Origin: Pseudomonas oryzihabitans
Lineage (GTDB): Bacteria > Pseudomonadota > Gammaproteobacteria > Pseudomonadales > Pseudomonadaceae
NCBI RefSeq assembly: GCF_007665395.1
Contig: NZ_VDND01000013.1
Coordinates: 1 to 64,000, forward strand
DNA: 64,000 bases
Direction: 5' to 3'
Of the stretch, positions 53,410-62,097 are shown piece after piece. The notes below the pieces were generated by a model, which was given only the letters and a program-made list of their open reading frames with translations, was not told where the DNA came from and searched no databases. Within the stretch, counting starts at the first letter, position 1. Each line of letters begins with the position of its first letter. Both the position numbers and the translations under genes were made by a program.

Positions 53410-53417
<8 letters not shown>
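52632..53417 (-). CDS. znuB: Zinc ABC transporter permease ZnuB
   Basis: A 261-residue inner-membrane permease of the ABC-3 family with about eight helices. GSFVVWRRMAYFGDTLSHAALLGVALG is the signature around the ATPase-contact region, and AMKIVGVLLITSLLIIPAATAQ is the late helix block. ATG 53417 overlaps znuC by eight bases. Last gene of the zur-znuC-znuB operon. Confidence 0.94.
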
Positions 53418-54176
<759 letters not shown>

Positions 54177-54180
<4 letters not shown>

Positions 54181-54662
54181 GCCTGCTTCCTGCAGGCGGC
54201 GCACTGGCCGATCACTTCCACGGTCTGGCCTTCCACCTGGAAACCGACCGCCTTGGCGCCTTCCAGGATGGCCTGGTGCACGGCGGGTTGCTCCAGCTCG
54301 ATGCTCACCTGGCAGCTGCGGCAGATCAGGAACTGGCCCTGGTGCGCCTCGCCGGGGTGGTTGCAGCCAACGAAGGCGTTGAGCGAGGCGATGCGGTGCA
54401 CCAGGCCGTTCTCGACGAGGAAATCCAGCGCCCGGTAGACGGTGGGCGGTGCCGCGCGCCGGCCGTCCTGCTCGCTGAGCACGGCCAGGATGTCGTAGGC
54501 GCCGAGCGGCTTGTGGCTCTGCCAGACCAGTTCCAGCACCCGCTTGCGCAGGTCGGTGAGGCGCACGCCAGCGCGGCTGCAGAGTTCGTCGGCCTCGGCC
54601 AGGGCATGGGCGACACAGCGCGAATGATCGTGGGGCCGAAAGGCCAGGGGGGCGTCGGACAT
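54177..54662 (-). CDS. zur: Zinc uptake regulator Zur (Fur family)
   Basis: A 161-residue Fur-family repressor. The winged helix (about 25-95) includes LTDLRKRVLELVWQSHKPLGAYDIL and PPTVYRALDFLVENGLVHRI; the structural zinc cysteine pairs are CRSC and CAAC near the C-terminus. It represses znuA and its own operon when zinc is plentiful, through the site at 54684-54704. First gene of zur-znuCB. Confidence 0.95.
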
Positions 54663-54683
54663 GGAACGATACCTTGGGAGCTA

Positions 54684-54704
54684 GGACGTTATTATATTGC
54701 ACCT
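54684..54704. promoter_or_regulatory. Zur box between zur and znuA
   Basis: GGACGTTATTATATTGCAC resembles the gammaproteobacterial Zur palindrome (GTTATAATATAAC core), lies in the only AT-rich patch of the 65-base divergent gap, and could shut both promoters. Confidence 0.75.
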
Positions 54705-54727
54705 CTCTTAAGAATCGGGATTTTCAC

Positions 54728-55705
54728 GTGCCGCGCCTCCTACCCCTCGTCGTTTCCCTGCTGCTCAGTGGCGTCCTCCTCCCGGCCCAGGCCGGGGTCA
54801 AGGTCCTGACCAGCATCAAGCCCCTGCAACTGATCGCCGCCGCCATCCAGGACGGTATCGGCGAGCCCGCCGTGCTGCTGCCGCCGGGGGCCTCGCCGCA
54901 CCACTATGCGCTGCGCCCCTCGGACCTGCGCCAGGTGCGCGACGCCACCCTGGTCTACTGGATCGGCCCGGGGCTGGAAGCCTTCCTGCCCGCGGTGCTC
55001 AAGGAGCGCCAGGGCCCCAGCGTGGCGGTCCAGGACCTGCCCGGCCTGCACCTGCGCCGCTTCGGCGCGGAGCACGAGCATGAGCACGGCGACGACGACC
55101 ACGCCGAGGCCCACGGCGACGAGCCTGGCCACGCGCAGGGCAGCGAGCCTGAATACGCCCACGACCATGACCATCGCCCGGGCAGCCTGGACGCGCACCT
55201 CTGGCTGGCGCCGGCCAACGCCCGGGTGATCGCCACCCGCCTGGCGGCCGACCTCAGCCAGGCCGATCCGGCCAATGCCGCGCGCTATGCCGCCAATCTC
55301 AAGGCCTTCGAGGCCCAACTGGCCGCCAAGGACCAGGCCCTGCGTGCCCAACTGGCGCCGCTGGCCGGCAAGCCCTACTTCGTCTTCCACGAGGCCTTCG
55401 ACTATTTCGAGGAGGCCTATGGCCTGGCGCACCGCGGCGTCTTCGCCCTCGGCGCCGACGTCCAGCCCGGGGCGCGCCACGTGGCCGCCATGCGCGAGGA
55501 ACTCAAGGCCGCCGGCCCCACCTGCGTCTTCACCGAGCCGCCGCTGCAGCCGAAGATCGCCACCACCCTGAGCAGCGGCCTGCCGGTGACCCTGGTGGAG
55601 CTGGATCCGCTCGGCGCGCGGGTGCCGGTCGACGGCCAGGGCTATACCGGCCTGTTGCAGGGTGTGGCCGATACCCTGAGCGGCTGCCTGGCCAAGCTGC
55701 CCTGA
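54728..55705 (+). CDS. znuA: Periplasmic zinc-binding protein ZnuA
   Basis: A 325-residue cluster A-I metal-binding protein. Signal peptide about 1-20 (ending PAQA). Zinc histidines are in GASPHHYALRPSD, DAHLWLAPANARV and FVFHEAFDYFEEAYG. A histidine/acid-rich loop (about 115-155: EHEHEHGDDDHAEAHGDE and beyond) is typical of high-affinity ZnuA. The GTG start at 54728 is chosen for CGGGA seven bases upstream and a proper signal peptide. It delivers zinc to ZnuBC and is divergent from zur. Confidence 0.94.
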   Translation: MPRLLPLVVSLLLSGVLLPAQAGVKVLTSIKPLQLIAAAIQDGIGEPAVLLPPGASPHHYALRPSDLRQVRDATLVYWIGPGLEAFLPAVLKERQGPSVAVQDLPGLHLRRFGAEHEHEHGDDDHAEAHGDEPGHAQGSEPEYAHDHDHRPGSLDAHLWLAPANARVIATRLAADLSQADPANAARYAANLKAFEAQLAAKDQALRAQLAPLAGKPYFVFHEAFDYFEEAYGLAHRGVFALGADVQPGARHVAAMREELKAAGPTCVFTEPPLQPKIATTLSSGLPVTLVELDPLGARVPVDGQGYTGLLQGVADTLSGCLAKLP

Positions 55706-55768
55706 GGCCCCGGGAGCGACGGCGGCAGCCAGGCTACCGTCCGTCGCCCTTGACCCGCCCTTAGCATC

Positions 55769-55824
55769 GTTCAGCTGGCGTTCAGGACGAGTTCAGGCAG
55801 CGTTCAGGGCCATTGGCCTAATCT
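55769..55824 (+). promoter_or_regulatory. Four-fold GTTCAG direct-repeat promoter upstream of phoP
   Basis: GTTCAG occurs at 55769, 55780, 55791 and 55802, an exact 11-base period (6 bases plus 5-base spacers). A -10-like TAATCT at 55819-55824 follows the last repeat by 11 bases, the geometry of class I PhoP-activated promoters in which the box replaces -35. Direct hexamers 11 bases apart are what OmpR/PhoB-family dimers bind. PhoP autoregulation is the simplest reading; the encoded PhoP lies 410 bases downstream. Confidence 0.7.
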
Positions 55825-55831
55825 GCAACTG

Positions 55832-56067
55832 TCAGATCAGCAACGCCGAGGTCGCCCGGACATGTTCACCCTAGCGCAGCTCCCGCTACGGCAGATCGTC
55901 CGGACACTTCGACCCGACCTGGCGATGTTCATCCTTGTAACTCCATTGCAGGGTCACCAAGTCAGCTCTGGTCCCCTGTAACCGTCTCGCGACGGAGCCG
56001 TCCCCCAACGGCAGTTTCCGATCCCCATGAAGTGCTCCTTACCTCTCCTACTGGAGAGGTTTTTTTT
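55832..56067 (+). ncRNA. Structured terminated leader RNA or small RNA upstream of phoP
   Basis: From the predicted start near 55832 to the terminator at 56067 a transcript of about 235 bases would form. It contains an outer stem CCGGAC/GTCCGG (55856-55861 with 55898-55903) enclosing hairpin TAGCG-N7-CGCTA, a second hairpin CAGGG-TC-ACC / GGT-C-CCCTG (about 55954-55983), a third GCCGT-N6-ACGGC, then the terminator. It matches no riboswitch class I know; the M-box and yybP-ykoY patterns are absent. It may be a PhoP-activated sRNA or an attenuating leader of phoPQ. Existence is inferred from promoter, folds and terminator. Confidence 0.5.
56041..56067 (+). terminator. Intrinsic terminator inside the phoP leader
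   Basis: ACCTCTCC-TACT-GGAGAGGT followed by a run of eight T is a textbook intrinsic terminator, 169 bases before the phoP start and downstream of the direct-repeat promoter. Confidence 0.93.
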
Positions 56068-56235
56068 GCCCGGAACTTTATTTTCGCGAACGCCCGTGAC
56101 CCCATTCATCCCTTCCCCACTCTCGCCGCCGGCCGGCTTCAGGCGCCATAATCGGCGTCAGGACGCCGCTGCGCGAAGCTCGCGACACGGGCAGTCGCGG
56201 CCGGAGAAAGTCTCGTTAGCTGTTCAGGAGTCTGC

Positions 56236-56913
56236 ATGAAGATCCTCGTCGTCGAAGACGAAAACCTGCTGCGCCACCACCTCAAGGTGCGTCTGGGTGA
56301 AGCCGGTCATGTCGTCAATGCCGTGGCCGATGCGGAAGAAGCGCTCTACAGCGCCCGCGAATTCCATCACGACCTCGCCATCATCGATCTGGGCCTGCCC
56401 GGCATGAGCGGGCTCGACCTGATCCGCCAGCTGCGCAACCAGGGCGCCACCCTGCCGATCCTCATCCTCACCGCCCGCGGCAGCTGGCAGGACAAGGTGG
56501 AGGGCCTCGGCGCCGGGGCGGACGACTACGTGGTCAAGCCCTTCCAGTTCGAGGAGCTGGAGGCACGCCTGAACGTGCTGTTGCGGCGCTCGGCGGGTTT
56601 CGTCCAGCCCAGTATCCGCGCCGGCTCGCTGAAGCTGGACTTGGGTCGCCAGCAGGCCTTCAACGAGGAGCAGCCGCTGCAGCTCACCGCCTACGAATAC
56701 CGGTTGCTGGAATACCTGATGCGCAACCACCAGCAGGTGATCACCAAGGAGCGGCTCATGGAGCAGCTCTATGACGACGACGGCGAGCACGACAGCAACG
56801 TCATCGAGGTGCTGGTGGGCCGCCTGCGACGCAAGCTGGAGGCCAGCTGCCAGATGCAGCCCATCGAGACGGTGCGCGGTCGCGGCTACCTGTTCACCGA
56901 GCGCTGCCAGTGA
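56236..56913 (+). CDS. phoP: Response regulator PhoP
   Basis: A 225-residue OmpR-family regulator matching Pseudomonas PhoP: receiver with E7/D8 and phosphoacceptor D51 (IIDLGLPGMSGLDLIRQL), GAGADDYVVKPFQFEELEARLN, and winged helix ending in ETVRGRGYLFTERCQ. It controls low-Mg2+ and cationic-peptide responses. GTTCAGGAG, containing the ribosome site, precedes ATG 56236. A possible second promoter with CATAAT lies near 56149, downstream of the leader terminator. The oprH gene, which precedes phoP in P. aeruginosa, is absent. Confidence 0.93.
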   Translation: MKILVVEDENLLRHHLKVRLGEAGHVVNAVADAEEALYSAREFHHDLAIIDLGLPGMSGLDLIRQLRNQGATLPILILTARGSWQDKVEGLGAGADDYVVKPFQFEELEARLNVLLRRSAGFVQPSIRAGSLKLDLGRQQAFNEEQPLQLTAYEYRLLEYLMRNHQQVITKERLMEQLYDDDGEHDSNVIEVLVGRLRRKLEASCQMQPIETVRGRGYLFTERCQ

Positions 56914-58304
56914 TCCGTTCCTTTCGCGTGCGGCTGCTGCTCAGCGCGGCCCTGCTGGTGAGCGTCTGCCTGGCCCTGATGGTGCCGGCGATCCGCAACG
57001 CCTTCGACCGCACCGTGGAAAACTTCGTCGCCGCGCGCCTCGAAGCCAACGCCAACACCCTGATCGGTGCGGCGCGGGCCATCGATGGGCGGCTGGCGAT
57101 GCCCGAGATGATCGCCGAGGAGGTCTTCGACCGCCCCGGCTCGCCCATCCTGGGCTATGTCTACGACCAGAACGGCCGCCTGCTCTGGCGTTCGCGCTCG
57201 GCGATCAAGGAGCGGCCCAACTACAAGCCGACCTTCGACGGCGGCGGGGTCAAGCTGGTCAAGGCCACCGACGACCAGGGCCAGGGCTTCTTCGTCTTCG
57301 ATCGCGAGGTGCTGCTGGGCAATCCACCGGTAGCGGGCTTCAGCGTGGTCACCATGCAACCGGCCGAGGAATACGAACGGCTGCGCGCCACCTTCGTCCA
57401 TCAGGTGATCCTCTGGCTGGTGGGGGTGCTCGGCGCCCTGTTGCTGCTGCTGGCGCTGGTCATGCAGTGGAGCCTGCGGCCGCTGCGGCGGCTGAGCCGG
57501 CAGCTGGACGCGGTGGAAACCGATCAGCGCGACCTGCTCGACGAGAAGAACGTACCCAGCGAGATCAGCCGCCTGATCCGCTCGCTGAACCGCCTGCTCG
57601 ACCACGAGCGCCTGCAGCGCGAACGCTATCGCGACACCCTGGGCGATCTGGCCCACAGCCTGAAGACGCCGCTGGCGGTGTTGCAGGGGGTGACCGAGGA
57701 ATTGCGCCGGCGGCCGCAGCTGGACCAGGAGGTCGGTACCCTGCAGACCCAGATCGAGCGGATGAACCAGCAGGTGATGTACCAGCTGCAACGGGCCACG
57801 CGCCAGGGCGGGGCGGTGCTCAGCCGGCCGCTGGAGCTGGCGCCCCTGGTGGAATCGCTGTTCAGTACCCTGGACAAGGTCTATGCCGAGAAGCGGGTCC
57901 AGGCCGAGCTGGACCTGCCGCCCAACCTGCGGGTGCAGGCCGAGGAGGCCGCCATGCTGGAGGTGTTCGGCAACCTGCTGGAGAACGCCTATCGCCTCTG
58001 CCTGACCCAGGTGCGGGTCAGCGCGCGGCGCCACACCGAGCATTGGATCCTCGACATCGAGGACGATGGCCCCGGCATCCCGGCCGAGCGCCGCGAAAGC
58101 GTGTTGCGCCGCGGCATGCGCATGGACAGCCGGCATCCCGGGCAGGGCATCGGCCTGGCCGTGGTGCAGGACATCCTCGAGGGCTACCGCAGCAGCCTGT
58201 CCATCGACGAGTCGAGCCTGGGCGGCGCGCGCTTCCGCTTCCGCCTGCCCGCGGCGATTTCCCCCGAGCGGCCTTCCTTGGTGCACAATGGGGCCAGGAC
58301 GTGA
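56910..58304 (+). CDS. phoQ: Sensor histidine kinase PhoQ
   Basis: A 464-residue inner-membrane kinase: TM1 (about 8-30), periplasmic PAS-like sensor (about 35-165; VLGYVYDQNGRLLWRS-like LGYVYDQNGRLLWRSRSA), TM2 (about 170-195), HAMP, H-box GDLAHSLKTPLAVLQGV and ATPase with GNLLENAYRLCL, EDDGPGIPAE and HPGQGIGLAVVQD. These closely parallel P. aeruginosa PhoQ. The GTG start overlaps the phoP stop (GTGA). It responds to Mg2+ limitation. The acidic membrane-facing patch of enterobacterial PhoQ is not obvious. Confidence 0.92.
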   Translation: MIRSFRVRLLLSAALLVSVCLALMVPAIRNAFDRTVENFVAARLEANANTLIGAARAIDGRLAMPEMIAEEVFDRPGSPILGYVYDQNGRLLWRSRSAIKERPNYKPTFDGGGVKLVKATDDQGQGFFVFDREVLLGNPPVAGFSVVTMQPAEEYERLRATFVHQVILWLVGVLGALLLLLALVMQWSLRPLRRLSRQLDAVETDQRDLLDEKNVPSEISRLIRSLNRLLDHERLQRERYRDTLGDLAHSLKTPLAVLQGVTEELRRRPQLDQEVGTLQTQIERMNQQVMYQLQRATRQGGAVLSRPLELAPLVESLFSTLDKVYAEKRVQAELDLPPNLRVQAEEAAMLEVFGNLLENAYRLCLTQVRVSARRHTEHWILDIEDDGPGIPAERRESVLRRGMRMDSRHPGQGIGLAVVQDILEGYRSSLSIDESSLGGARFRFRLPAAISPERPSLVHNGART

Positions 58305-58365
58305 CCCATGGGTCATGGGGTGCGTCTGCTCCTGATAGTGAAATTCTGTCTGTAAGGACCCCGGC

Positions 58366-58818
58366 ATGAGCCGCGACTGCCGTCACCTCGAATCCCTGTT
58401 GCACCACGATATTCCCATCACCAAGGCCCTGGGCCTGGAAGTCCGCGACTGGAGCGAGCAGCGCCTGCAGCTGCATGCCCCGCTGGATGCCAACATCAAC
58501 CACGCCAGCACCATGTTCGGCGGCAGCCTTTATTGCGTGGCGGTCCTGGCCGGCTGGGGCTGGCTGTACCTGCGCTTGCGCGAGGCGGGCATCGAGGAAG
58601 GCCACATCCTGATCCAGGAAGGCCAGATCAGCTATCCGCGGCCGATCACCGCCGATGCCACCGCCTTCGGCGAGCCGGCCGAGGCACGCGCCTGGGAACG
58701 CTTCGAGACCACCTTCCGCCGTCGCGGTCGCGCCCGCATCACCCTGCAGTCGCGCATCCTCGCCGACAATGGCGAAGACGGCGTGCGCTTTACCGGCCAG
58801 TACGTGCTGCACCGCTGA
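58366..58818 (+). CDS. YiiD-C-type hot-dog thioesterase
   Basis: A 150-residue protein with a single hot-dog domain of the thioesterase group named after the YiiD C-terminus. LHAPLDANINHASTMFGGSLYCVAVLAGWGWLYL is the family core, with NHxxTMFGGS as its motif. A catalytic acid is likely among the residues near YPRPITADATA. The acyl-thioester substrate is unknown. It follows phoQ by 61 bases and ends at a strong terminator, so it may be cotranscribed. Confidence 0.83.
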   Translation: MSRDCRHLESLLHHDIPITKALGLEVRDWSEQRLQLHAPLDANINHASTMFGGSLYCVAVLAGWGWLYLRLREAGIEEGHILIQEGQISYPRPITADATAFGEPAEARAWERFETTFRRRGRARITLQSRILADNGEDGVRFTGQYVLHR

Positions 58819-58832
58819 CGGCTCGCGCGGGC

Positions 58833-58865
58833 GAAAAAGGGCGACCCCGAGGTCGCCCTTTTTCG
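58833..58865. terminator. Bidirectional intrinsic terminator
   Basis: AAAAAGGGCGACC-CCGA-GGTCGCCCTTTTT forms a perfect stem with A and T flanks between the convergent thioesterase and PBP genes. Confidence 0.94.
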
Positions 58866-58879
58866 TTTGTCGTCCCCAC

Positions 58880-60589
58880 TCAGCCGTGCGTGCGGGATGC
58901 CGGTGACTCGGCAGGGCGTTCCGCGGTCTCGGTCTTGGGCAGGTTGTCCGGCGGCACGGCCAGGGCGCGCAGGGCGCCGGACATGATCTCGCTGAAGGTC
59001 GGCGCCGAGACCAGGCCGCCGAAGTAGCCTTCCTTGGTCGGAGTATCCAGCATCACCGCCAGTACCAGCTTGGGATCGGCGGCCGGGGCCATGCCGACGA
59101 ACAGCGAGCGATAGGCGTGCTCGGTGTAGCTGCCGGCGCCGGCCTTGCGCGCGGTACCCGACTTGCCCGCCACGTGATAGCCGGGCACCCGGGCGCGGAT
59201 CACGCCGCCCTCGTCTTCCACCACGTGGTTGAGCATCATGCGGATGCGCCGGGCGATGGTCGGGTCCATGGCCTGGACGCTTTGCTGCTTCTGGTCCTTG
59301 AGCAGGGTCAGGGGGGTGAGCTGGCCATCGTTGGCGATCACCGAATAGGCCTGGGCCAGCTCGGCGACATTGACCGCCAGGCTGTAGCCGAAGGACATAC
59401 TGGCGGTGGCGATCTGCGACCACTTGGTGTGGCCGGGCAGGTAGCCGGCGTTCTCACCGGGGAAGCCCAGCGCCATGGGGTTGCCGAAGCCGACCCGGCT
59501 GAGCTGTTCGTAGATGGGCAGCGGGCCGATCTGCAGCGCCACCTTGCTCATGCCGATGTTGGAGGAGTTGAGCAGCACCCCGGTCATGGTCAGCACGCCG
59601 CGCTTGGCGACGTCGTGGATGGTGTGACCGTCGATGGTCATCCAGCCGGGCGCCACGTCCACGGTGCTGTTCTCGTTGAACTTGCCCGTGGCCAGGGCCA
59701 CCGACATGCTGAACGGCTTGATCACCGAGCCGGGCTCGAAGGCGTCGGTCAGGGTGCGGTTCCTCATGTTGGGGATCTGCAGGGTGGCGCGGTTGTTGGG
59801 GTTGTAGGACGGGAAGTTGGTCATCGCCAGGATCTGCCCGGTCTTGGGATTGACCAGCACCGCGGAGCCGGACTGGGCACCGAACTTCTCCACCGCCGTC
59901 TGCAGCGCGCGATAGGCGATGAACTGCAGGCGCAGGTCGATGGACAGGGCCACGTCCTTGCTCGGTTGCGGCTGGCGCACCACGCGCAGGTTCTTGACCA
60001 CCGAGCCGCGCGGGTTGATCAGCACCTCGCGCACCCCGCCGCGACCGGCCAGCCAGTCCTCGAAGCCCAGCTCCAGGCCCTCCTGGCCGTGGCCGTCGAT
60101 GTTGACCATGCCGATCACCTGGGCCACCAGGTCGGAACTCGGGTAGTAGCGCTTGTATTCCTTGATCTGCCGCACGCCCGGCACGCCCAGCGCCATGATG
60201 TTCTCGCCGTCGATGGGCGACAGGGCGCGGGCCAGGTAGAGGAAGTGCTTTTCCGGATGACCGAGGATCAGGTTGCGCAGCTCAGCCTCGGGCTTGTGGA
60301 TGGCCTGGGCCAGGCGCCCCAGCTGGTCGGCGCTGTCCTGCATCTCCGCCGGGTTGCACCAGATGGTCACCACCTCGGTGGAAACCGCCAGGGGGGCGCC
60401 GTTGCGGTCGGTGATCATGCCGCGGGTGACCGGGATGGGAATATGGCGTACCGAGCGGCGGTCGCCCTGGTCACCGAGGAATTCGGCGTCGAACAGCTTG
60501 AGGTAGGTGATGCGTCCGGCGACCACGCAGGTCAGCAGGACCAGCACGATGACCACGGCATAGAAGCGATAGCGGGGTGCGGCCGTCAT
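58880..60589 (-). CDS. FtsI-type class B penicillin-binding protein (PBP3 paralogue)
   Basis: A 569-residue bitopic peptidoglycan D,D-transpeptidase: cytoplasmic tail, one membrane helix (about 8-30), pedestal domain with RGMITDRNGAPLA, and transpeptidase with SVIK (S288, K291), SSN (NSSNIGMSK) and KSGT (AGKSGTARK) motifs. All catalytic motifs are intact. It is not in a dcw cluster (no mraW, ftsL or murE beside it), so it is probably a second PBP3, comparable to PBP3x (PbpC) of P. aeruginosa. ATG 60589 is preferred because AGGAG lies five bases upstream; in-frame starts at 60622-60628 would add 11-13 residues. Confidence 0.85.
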   Translation of the reverse strand: MTAAPRYRFYAVVIVLVLLTCVVAGRITYLKLFDAEFLGDQGDRRSVRHIPIPVTRGMITDRNGAPLAVSTEVVTIWCNPAEMQDSADQLGRLAQAIHKPEAELRNLILGHPEKHFLYLARALSPIDGENIMALGVPGVRQIKEYKRYYPSSDLVAQVIGMVNIDGHGQEGLELGFEDWLAGRGGVREVLINPRGSVVKNLRVVRQPQPSKDVALSIDLRLQFIAYRALQTAVEKFGAQSGSAVLVNPKTGQILAMTNFPSYNPNNRATLQIPNMRNRTLTDAFEPGSVIKPFSMSVALATGKFNENSTVDVAPGWMTIDGHTIHDVAKRGVLTMTGVLLNSSNIGMSKVALQIGPLPIYEQLSRVGFGNPMALGFPGENAGYLPGHTKWSQIATASMSFGYSLAVNVAELAQAYSVIANDGQLTPLTLLKDQKQQSVQAMDPTIARRIRMMLNHVVEDEGGVIRARVPGYHVAGKSGTARKAGAGSYTEHAYRSLFVGMAPAADPKLVLAVMLDTPTKEGYFGGLVSAPTFSEIMSGALRALAVPPDNLPKTETAERPAESPASRTHG

Positions 60590-60718
60590 GGCGGCTCCTG
60601 CGCGGGGAGGGGGCTTGGGCATGGTCACAAGAGGTTACAATCATCGGGAGCGCGCATGGTAACTGCTCCAGCCATCGGCCGGGAACCGCTGGGCGCCCTG
60701 GGACGTTACACTGGGCGG

Positions 60719-61033
60719 ATGAGCGACATTCCCCTGCACGATCTTTCCGCCCCTACCGTGACCTGCGACAGCTGTCAGGCCTGGTGCTGCCGCCAGGAAG
60801 TGCTGCTGTTCGACGACCTGGGGGTACCCGCGCGGTTCATCGAGGAAGACTGGACCGGCACTCGCATGAAGCGCCTCGACGACGGCTGGTGCGCGGCCTT
60901 GGATCGCCAGCAGATGAATTGCAGCATCTACGAGGTGCGCCCCTGGGTCTGCCGGATCTTCGACATGGCCGGCCCGGAATGCCTGGAAGAGCGGGCGGAA
61001 ATGCGGCGGGCGATGGAGAGTGGCGAACTCTGA
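60719..61033 (+). CDS. CxxC-rich zinc/iron-chelating (YkgJ-like) protein
   Basis: A 104-residue protein with cysteines in CDSCQAWCC near residue 16, then CAALD, NCSIYEVRPWVCRIFD and a further cysteine in GPECLEER. This resembles the YkgJ cysteine-cluster family thought to bind zinc or iron-sulfur. It begins at ATG 60719, divergent from the PBP gene. A second family member lies at 61690-62094. Function unknown. Confidence 0.8.
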   Translation: MSDIPLHDLSAPTVTCDSCQAWCCRQEVLLFDDLGVPARFIEEDWTGTRMKRLDDGWCAALDRQQMNCSIYEVRPWVCRIFDMAGPECLEERAEMRRAMESGEL

Positions 61034-61044
61034 GCGCCGGCCCT

Positions 61045-61560
61045 GCTGGGCTTCGCTGGCGCTCGACCCAAGCTACGGCACCTGAGGTTCACCCTCACCC
61101 CAGCCCTCTCCCGGCGGGAGAGGGGGTTAACTCGTAGGTTGGGTTGAGACGGCTCCATCGTCGAAGCCCAACAATACAGGCATGCCGGGCACGTCCTGTT
61201 GGGCTTCGCTGTGCTCAACCCAACCTACGGCACCTGAGGTTCACCCTCACCCCAGCCCTCTCCCGGCGGGAGAGGGGGTTGGCTCGCAGGTTGGGTTGCG
61301 ACGGCTCCATCGTCGAAGCCCAACGTTGCCGACACGCCGAGGCAAGGCCTGTTGGGCTTCGCTGCGCTCAACCCAACCTACGGCACCTGAGGTTCACCCT
61401 CACCCCAGCCCTCACCCGAGGGAGAGGGGGGCTGGCTCGTAGGTTGGGTTGAGACGGGTGCATCGTCGAAGCCCAACGTTGCCGATACGCCGAGGCAAGG
61501 CCTGTTGGGCTTCGCTGGCGCTCGACCCAACCTACGCCTCCAGTGCGTAGGGTGGCTAAC
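61045..61560. repeat. Composite palindrome array with about 152-bp period
   Basis: Three units recur at about 152-153 bases (CCTGAGGTTCACCCTCACCC at about 61081, 61233 and 61386). Each joins two palindromic modules: the CTCTCCC/GGGAGAG element also seen at 268-1105 and 12086-12600, and a GTAGGTTGGGTTG / CAACCCAACCTACG module carrying CATCGTCGAAGCCCAAC. No intact gene; open frames through it are by-products of the repeat. Confidence 0.88.
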
Positions 61561-61607
61561 GGCGCCAGCCTTATTCAGCTGGTATTGGCGAGGGGGGCTG
61601 TGGGCTG

Positions 61608-61671
61608 ATCGCGGCCATGGGCCGCTCCTACGGTAACGTCCGTGCCTGTAGGAGCGGCCCATGGCCGCGAT
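61608..61671. repeat. REPIN, third copy
   Basis: ATCGCGGCCATGGGCCGCTC and the inverse arm starting GTAGGAGCGGCCCATGG flank a 16-base centre. It is the best conserved of the three copies in the window and lies 19 bases past the end of the YkgJ gene. Confidence 0.9.
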
Positions 61672-61689
61672 AAAAGCTGACGTAACTGT

Positions 61690-62094
61690 CTAACGCAGCT
61701 TCTGCGGCTTGTAGGCGCAATAGCCCGGCCGTGGGCCGACCCGCGGGTGGTTGCGGCAGGTTTCCGGGCGCTGGTCATAGATGGTGCACAGCCGCGTCTT
61801 GGGGTGCAGGTAGACGCAGTCGTTGTTGGACAGCCGTACCAGGGTGAACAGCCCGGTCTTGGCGTTCAGGCGCTCGACCACGCCGTCTTTCTTCAGCCGC
61901 TTGGCGATATCCTTGAGCGGCTCGCCCTTCTCGAATTCATCCACCACGCCCATGCGGATCAGGTCGGACAGGCGGGCTTCCACCGGCAGGGTGCAGCAGC
62001 TGGAGACGCAGTCCAGGCACATCGCCTTGTCGTAGCGGATCCAGGTCTCGGTGCGATCGAGGTCGGCGCCGAGGATGCGCAGTATCTGGGCCAT
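61690..62094 (-). CDS. YkgJ family cysteine-cluster protein
   Basis: A 134-residue protein with the full YkgJ pattern: CLDCVSSCC near residue 26, DCVYLHPKTRLCTIYDQRPETCRNHP in the C-terminal half, and a last cysteine in GYCAYKP. The eight cysteines probably bind zinc or an iron-sulfur cluster. It starts at ATG 62094, three bases after the xpt stop, so the two genes are cotranscribed. Confidence 0.88.
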   Translation of the reverse strand: MAQILRILGADLDRTETWIRYDKAMCLDCVSSCCTLPVEARLSDLIRMGVVDEFEKGEPLKDIAKRLKKDGVVERLNAKTGLFTLVRLSNNDCVYLHPKTRLCTIYDQRPETCRNHPRVGPRPGYCAYKPQKLR

Positions 62095-62097
62095 GGC

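Noticed and set aside
55706..56235. A hidden oprH gene upstream of phoP
   Set aside because: No frame in this gap encodes an outer-membrane beta-barrel or signal peptide of OprH type.
56027..56239. 70-codon frame starting just before the leader terminator
   Set aside because: No ribosome binding site, proline/arginine-rich translation without motifs, and it would have to run through the intrinsic terminator.
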